Position numbers and translations under genes: made by a program. From NCBI GenBank assembly GCA_036245805.1, contig BTRK01000006.1, positions 23,716,365 through 23,780,364 on the forward strand: a DNA stretch of 64,000 nucleotides, in the 5' to 3' direction. Below the pieces are notes generated by a model. The model saw only the letters and a program-made list of their open reading frames with translations, did not search any database and was not told the DNA's origin. Origin of the DNA: Pristionchus mayeri. Taxonomy: Eukaryota; Nematoda; Chromadorea; Rhabditida; Neodiplogasteridae. Each line of letters opens with the position of its first letter. The stretch's first letter is position 1. This document shows, piece by piece, positions 58,853-64,000 of this stretch.

Positions 58853-58945
58853 TCCTGGCGCAGTCCCGGACTCGGGCACTCATGGCATACTGTATGGCCA
58901 GAGACGACACCAAACACCGCCGAATGACTTTTTAAATATTATATT
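58853..58945 (+). ncRNA. Possible small structured RNA, Pol III-like
   Basis: A GC-rich island in very AT-rich DNA. It has an A-box-like TGGCGCAGTCC, short hairpins (CCCGGACTCGGG; TGGCATACTGTATGGCCA), and ends with a T5 run at about 58931, as a Pol III transcript would. A run of about 13 T precedes it. I cannot match it to tRNA, 5S, U6 or SL RNA, and there is no B box I trust. Confidence 0.2.
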
Positions 58946-60401
58946 TATTTTTAATATCTTTTAAAACACTTTAGTTGCTATTCAATTTTATTTTCGAACA
59001 ACATAATTAACAAAATGAAAGAAAATCAACGGAAGAACACAGATGAACAGACGACAATAAGGAAATGGTGGTGGTCTAGTCGTCAATCTCTTTGTAGATC
59101 ATGACTCCATTTCCGCACATACATACAGTATCGATCTGGCAGCAAATCTCATGGTAATAGAGACCGCAGTCCTCATTGTTGCAGGCGACCCAGTTAATAT
59201 CGTCTTCTTCTTTACCCGGCAATGGAATGGGCTCGGCCCTCTTGCATTGCACACAGACGATGTTCTCCTCTGGGTTCCGCACAGGGAAGGCAGCAGGTCG
59301 GCCCATGGCTGCTCTCCTCTTCCTCTTGATCTCTCCTCTCTGCAAATGATCTCATCAGCATAGGTTTGACAGATGGGGTTACAGTATCCACTCTAGACAA
59401 CGAGAGAGAATGTGAAAGTGAGAGAGTGGGTGAATGCTTACCGTCTCTCTATCCAGCAGATTCGCTCCCTTCTCTCCTTGTCTCTTCTTCGGTCTCTCTC
59501 CCCTCACTGCTCCTTGATCCTTGTCGATGCCCAATCCTTCCATCACCATAAGTATACCCTCGTATGCTTCCTTCAGTCTTGTCGCATCATCATCCTCTCT
59601 CATGCATCTTCTCACTCCAGCAGTCACTCTGTTGAGTGCCTGAAAGATCACATAGTGAAAAACTGATTTTGTCTCAATTACAATAAATATGATGTATTTT
59701 CAGTATACCTCGAGCATCAGGCCGCGGTACTTCATCTTCTCATCATTCCTTCGATCCTCTTCTTCCTTCTCTCTCTCCCTCATCTCCCTTTCCTCCTCAT
59801 CGATGTCATCGGCTTGAAACTGGGCAGGAATATCATCCTGGAAAACGATTAAGACATTCTTTCTACACTTCACTGATGATGAGTAGGATGGAGAGAGTTG
59901 ACTACCTCTATCGGTTGGAGAGGGGGCATCGCATCGTAGTTATGTTCCAAATCGACGGCTTCACCAACTTCAATTCTGGCATCTTGGAGATCGGCAGGAT
60001 CGGGATCATGATTGGAGGAGAGGATCGCCCAGTGGCAGTGCTTGCAATTCGTGCCAGATCGATTTCCCTCCTGGCAGTTGCACCGATATCGACGAGGGCA
60101 GACTCCGCACCTTACAAAGTAATTATTATCATGGAGTTAGGCCAGTATAACGGAATGAAGAGAGACTCACCTCATGCAATGCAGGTTTTTCCTGTCACAG
60201 GTACAGTAGTCCTGACCGTAGTCAGTGACTTTGTACTTGGTCCCATCCTTCTTCGACGATTCGACGATCCACGTGCTCTTGTCTGGTCTGTCGATGACCG
60301 GTTCCTTCTCTCCGTAGGCTACTCCCTTCTTGTGAGCTGCCATCTGAGCTTGTAGACGGAAGATTCCGCCCACGTACTTCTTCCGATCCTGGAAATCAAC
60401 A

Positions 60402-60482
60402 CTTGATCTTTGATCTCTCTCTAAATGGTTGATCTTTGATCTCTCTCTAATGGTTGATCTTTGATCTCTCTCTAAATGGTTC
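60402..60482. repeat. 26-bp tandem repeat, three copies, in intron
   Basis: The unit TTGATCTTTGATCTCTCTCT plus AAATGG occurs three times (the middle copy is 1 nt shorter) in the intron between exons 10 and 11 of the Mutator-like gene. It is built on the near-palindrome GATCTTTGATC. Confidence 0.85.
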
Positions 60483-62334
60483 GGGAAAATGAGACACTTA
60501 AAGAGATTGGGACTCACAGCAATTCTGAGCTCTTCAGAGACTTCAGCAGGGAGAGCGAGGAGGAGATGGGCAAGACGATCTACACGCGAGAGTGTATTGT
60601 CTTCGAGTACACTCATCTTCAGCTTCGAGTGGAAGGATTCGCTCACCATCGTGGTGTTGAAGGGGGCGTGCACTCTGAAAAGAAAAGTGAAAATAATTCC
60701 ATTCATCAGACAATAGTCTCTGCATTACATGTACTCTCTCGCCAATCAGATGTGCGAGAGAGTGTGTGAACTGGAGAGAAGGGGAAGCTTACCTCATGAA
60801 TGGTGCCCAGAGGGAATACGAGTGGAGGTATCTCTCCAGGTACTTCTTGTAGAGCTTGTCTGCGGGTAGATCGGTCTCCAGATCAGAGAGAAGGGAAGTG
60901 GCCAGACTCCAGAACTCGCTCTTATGTATGGCTCGGGCGATGTTCCGTGCAGATGCAGCCACCTGCTTGCCTCGCTCCTCCTTCGTTCCGTAGACGTCGC
61001 TCGCATACTGCTTGAGATTCTGCAAAATCATGAATGAACACTGGAATAGGTTTGGATACTGTAGGAATGGGTACGGTAGGAACTAATTACGGTAGAATGA
61101 ACGATAATACCTTGATCACATGCCACTGGCAGTGCAATTGATCAGCCCTGTTCTTCGGAATGGCGCGTTTGAAGCCGTTGATGAAGGCGGGCGCGTCGTC
61201 ACTCATGAACCACTGAGTATCGAAAGTGGGAAGGAGATCACGGATACTCTGGAATGAACAACAGATTCCTTCAAGAATACACTCCCGCTCACTCCCTTCA
61301 TTAGATGATATCACTATTCAGTTAGTTATCTCTAGGTAGAATTGACCTTGAAGAGAAGGTAGACTTCAGCATGAGTTGTGTGTGAGCTGAGAAGAAAGGC
61401 AGCAGGGAGTCCTCGGTCCTTCTCATCCAGAACCATCACCGTGGTCAGCTTGTACGGCCATTTGGAAGTGTTGAATGTGTCATCGACACTGATGCCCCGG
61501 TGTCCGAACTTCTTCAGCCAGACCAGTTGGATGGGAGTGATGATCACTGAAACGAAGAATCTCTCAACCGACCCTCTGCAGACAATCACAACTCTTATCC
61601 TATCCTCACCTAGTTGGAAATCGTCCTTCGAGGTTTGAAGGTGACGAATGCCAGTAGTCTCCTTCTCCTCAGTGAACCTCTTCACCAACGACTCGTGATC
61701 ATCGGTCTCCCTCTCCCATGGCTTCTCCTTCCGAGTAGAGATGAGCTTCCTCAGACTTCGTTCAGACGACAGCCAGTAGAAAGCATGCTGCTCCCCGAAG
61801 TCCCGCAGAGTTTCCTTCGCCTTTGCCACGGTGTAGCCCTGAAAGAATTTCACCCTCTTCTCTCACATAGTGCTCTAATGAGATGTTACAGTAACCCTGC
61901 AGAACAACATGAATTGAATGGATACCTGTGTGAGGATCGAATTGAGGCTGTCCTTCTGGGTCTGGTTGAGAGGGATGGCAGCAGGGTCGCACTCATGATG
62001 GACATGGTCAAGGCAGGCACGGACGGTGACGACTCCTCCTTCTCCGATCGATACCTGAATACGTCAAGGAATCATCTCTCCATTCGCAATAGGTCAGTGT
62101 GAGAATGAGCACCGGATAAAAGCTAGCAGGCATCTCAAGAAAATGCCGAGCAGTGACTCTGAGTCCTCTTCGAGATTCGATTCAGCTGTGAGTCCTCCTT
62201 CGTTCGGCTCTTGTTTCCTCTCGAGCACCAGTAGTACTGACGGGCGCCTTTGTTGCTGTCCTTAGTGAAGGACGCCATGGAGAGAGTCTCCACTCGGTGC
62301 TTCCACTTCTGAAAGCGAAAGCGATTACTCCTGT

Positions 62335-62514
62335 CCTACCGTACCCCATCCCCCTACAGTATCCCTCTCCTACCGTATCCTTCTCCTACCGTATCCCATC
62401 CCCCTACAGTATCCCTCTCCTACCGTATCCTTCTCCTACCGTATCCCATCCCCCTACAGTATCCCTCTCCTACCGTATCCTTCTCCTACCGTATCCCATA
62501 CCCTACAGTATCCT
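62335..62514. repeat. 50-bp minisatellite built on TACNGTA, about 3.6 copies
   Basis: The unit contains CCTACCGTATCCCATCCCCC, then TACAGTATCC and CTCCTACCGTATCCTTCT. It fills the intron between exons 3 and 4 of the Mutator-like gene. Copies are almost identical, implying recent expansion. Confidence 0.9.
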
Positions 62515-63059
62515 TGCAGCGACCGTGCTCACCTCCATCTCCTCCATTGACTCGAAGTTCCTCTCGATCACTTCGAATTCTCCGGCCTCAGAGTGATCCA
62601 TTCGGCAGTGCTCAGCCAGCTCTTCCCTCGATCTCAGTCCATCCACAGCACATTCTTCCACAGGACAACGAACGTTAGTGGCTGCACCCTAAATATGATA
62701 AAGTACCATACTGTATAGTATCTATCCTTCATTTCAGATACGTAACTGACTACACGGTCGAGCGACGAGAGAGTGTGGGAAAAGGAGAGACCATCACTCA
62801 AATTACGAAATCTACTGGCTAGTGTTTAGAAAATGAACTCACCGGTTTGTCCTCCTTGTGAAACCTGCTGACGTGCTTACGGAGAGACTCCTTCGAGGCA
62901 AATCGCTTCTCGCAAGCAGGACACACTTCAGGCAGATTCGTCTCGTCCTTCAGTCGAGCCGCCCCCTTCTCCTCCCTTCTCTTCTTCCTCAGGCCATCGA
63001 TTGCTTCGGCAGTGAAGCCATGCTCCGTCTACAAAGCAATAACATGAAGTGATAAGGGT

Positions 63060-63290
63060 TGGCTTCCCAGCCAAACCATGACTATCTCTCCCACAGTATT
63101 CCTACCGTAACCCTCCCACAATATGAATACCGTATCCCTCCCATAGTGTTCCTACTGTAACCTTCCTTCGATATAAGTAACGTTTCCCTCCCCACAGTGT
63201 TCCTACCGTAACCTTCCTTCAATATAAGTTCCGTACTCATCCTACATTATGCCTACAGTAACCCTCCCAACAACTCTCCCAACAGCGTCA
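63060..63290. repeat. Degenerate repeat with TACCGTA / CACAGT motifs
   Basis: Four to five diverged units of about 50 nt (CCCACAGTGTTCCTACCGTA, then ACCTTCCTTC and ATATAAGT) lie in the first intron of the Mutator-like gene. They share the TACNGTA core with the clean minisatellite at 62335-62514. Confidence 0.7.
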
Positions 63291-63432
63291 CTGTCATATC
63301 AGTCAACAAAATTAAGCCGTAACTCACTTATAAATGGCGATCCAGATTCCCGATCCTAGTTGTCTCGTAGTTGCAGACATCGCCGGAGGGCTTGAGCTCG
63401 GTGCAGATGTGAGTGGCAGCAGTTTGACTCAT

Positions 63433-64000
63433 CGTAGGACGATAGAGAGCCTGCCCGGAGGGGCTCACTTATAAAGGCCATTAACGACCCACGCCCTAAC
63501 GCTAATCTCCCAGTGGATGTAGATTGTCTTTTGCAAACTTCCTCCCCGTCAAAATTAACACTTCCAGTGGCTGCCCATTCTTCATCCGACGACTTCAGAT
63601 CCCGATTTTTTTCAGAAATGTGGAATAGAGGGCATACAATTGGCTGGCTTTTAAATAGGGCACTTAAAATTATCATAAATTTGTTATTCGATCGATATTC
63701 CATCTTCAGATCTCGACAAATTCAGGAATCGTATCACAAAAATGGAAGGCACAGCTTACAGTAACTTTCTTGAATCGAGATAGATCTTCTCAGCATACAT
63801 TTTAATGATTTCAGTTCAGGATTATACTGTAAAATTAATACAAATAACAACATTCGTAGCAAAGATCAAAGATCACTTCTCCAAAAACAATCCATGAGAA
63901 ATCCCCTTCATGTGTAACCTGCTCTGGTCATGTATTCTTTCCTCAACATAAGAAATCATTCCTATCCACCAGGCTAATTCAGCAGATAGATGCGTGGTAG
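63433..64000. other. Upstream of the Mutator-like gene
   Basis: AT-rich; no exon or terminal inverted repeat matching the other side of the Mutator-like gene could be found. The window ends here. Confidence 0.4.

Larger units (their letters stand above)
59076..63432 (-). pseudogene. Mutator-like (MULE) transposase gene, 15 exons, two lesions
   Basis: Exons: 63328-63432, 62843-63028, 62533-62688, 62113-62308, 61926-62054, 61610-61838, 61347-61546, 61111-61248, 60793-61019, 60518-60674, 60171-60388, 59906-60110, 59709-59837, 59442-59639 and 59076-59339. All join in phase, about 911 codons, apart from two lesions. Modules in order: C2H2-type fingers (CPACEKRFASKESLRKH; CPVEECAVDGL), a FLYWCH-like finger (RQYYWCSRGN to HVHHE), and the MULE catalytic core. 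The core has Asp in 'ISVDDTFNTSK', Asp in 'WFMSDDAPAFINGF', the Cys-x2-His 'CQWH' and Glu in 'TTMVSESFHSKLK'. A SWIM-type zinc motif (CTCDRKNLHC) and a PHD-like C-terminus (CVQCKRAE, CNNEDCGLYYHEICC) follow. Lesions: TAA is the last codon of exon 1, and exon 4 has one extra base. From exon 5 onward all is open. An immobilised transposase or host-recruited gene; terminal repeats were not found. Confidence 0.75.

Noticed and set aside
1..64000. tRNA, rRNA or spliced-leader RNA genes
   Set aside because: No convincing A-box plus B-box pair, 5S-like sequence or SL sequence was seen on either strand by eye.

Overview
The window is eukaryotic and almost certainly from a free-living clade V nematode. 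Genes are compact and split by many short GT-AG introns. Several families are nematode-specific or nematode-expanded: a MLT-10-like moulting protein, two Srt-type chemoreceptors, a T20D4.11-like (DUF19) secreted protein, a nematode globin and small Cys-rich LY6-like secreted proteins. A diplogastrid such as Pristionchus is plausible, but the species cannot be proven from the sequence. I worked out exon joins by hand from splice sites and reading phase. CDS coordinates are outer limits; exon positions are in the evidence.

Layout. 0-4.4 kb: an ACC-synthase-like PLP enzyme (+) with a 470-bp DNA transposon remnant in one intron. 5.6-7.0 kb: an unresolved gene. 7.5-10.7 kb: an AP-2 transcription factor (+) whose reading frame carries two AP-2 domains in tandem. 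11.6-15.1 kb: a MLT-10-like secreted protein (+). 15.5-23.3 kb: a SIPA1-type Rap GTPase-activating protein (-). 23.3-28.5 kb: purine-rich, gene-poor DNA. 28.5-29.4 kb: a small thrombospondin-type-1-like secreted protein (+). 30.8-35.3 kb: two tandem Srt chemoreceptors (-). 36.6-39.4 kb: three tandem LY6-like secreted proteins (+). 39.9-41.2 kb: a T20D4.11-like protein (-). 41.7-43.2 kb: a lysine-rich single-pass membrane protein (+). 43.5-44.6 kb: a globin (-).

The right third is dominated by mobile DNA. An intact mariner lies at 46.2-47.5 kb. A 4.8-kb unit at 47.8-52.6 kb is bounded by two 397-bp, more than 99% identical inverted arms. It holds a six-exon Tc1-type DD34E transposase, an oppositely oriented unidentified gene and the 5' half of a ribosomal protein uS8 gene. 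At 53.1-56.0 kb is GTP cyclohydrolase I (cat-4, -), with a second, frameshifted mariner copy in an intron. At 59.1-63.4 kb is a 15-exon Mutator-like transposase gene (-) with C2H2, FLYWCH-like, MULE, SWIM and PHD-like modules. It has one in-frame stop and one 1-nt frameshift, but is otherwise open.

The most unusual items are the tandem AP-2 protein, the composite inverted-arm unit with its truncated ribosomal gene, and the nearly intact Mutator-like gene. No tRNA, rRNA or CRISPR array was found.
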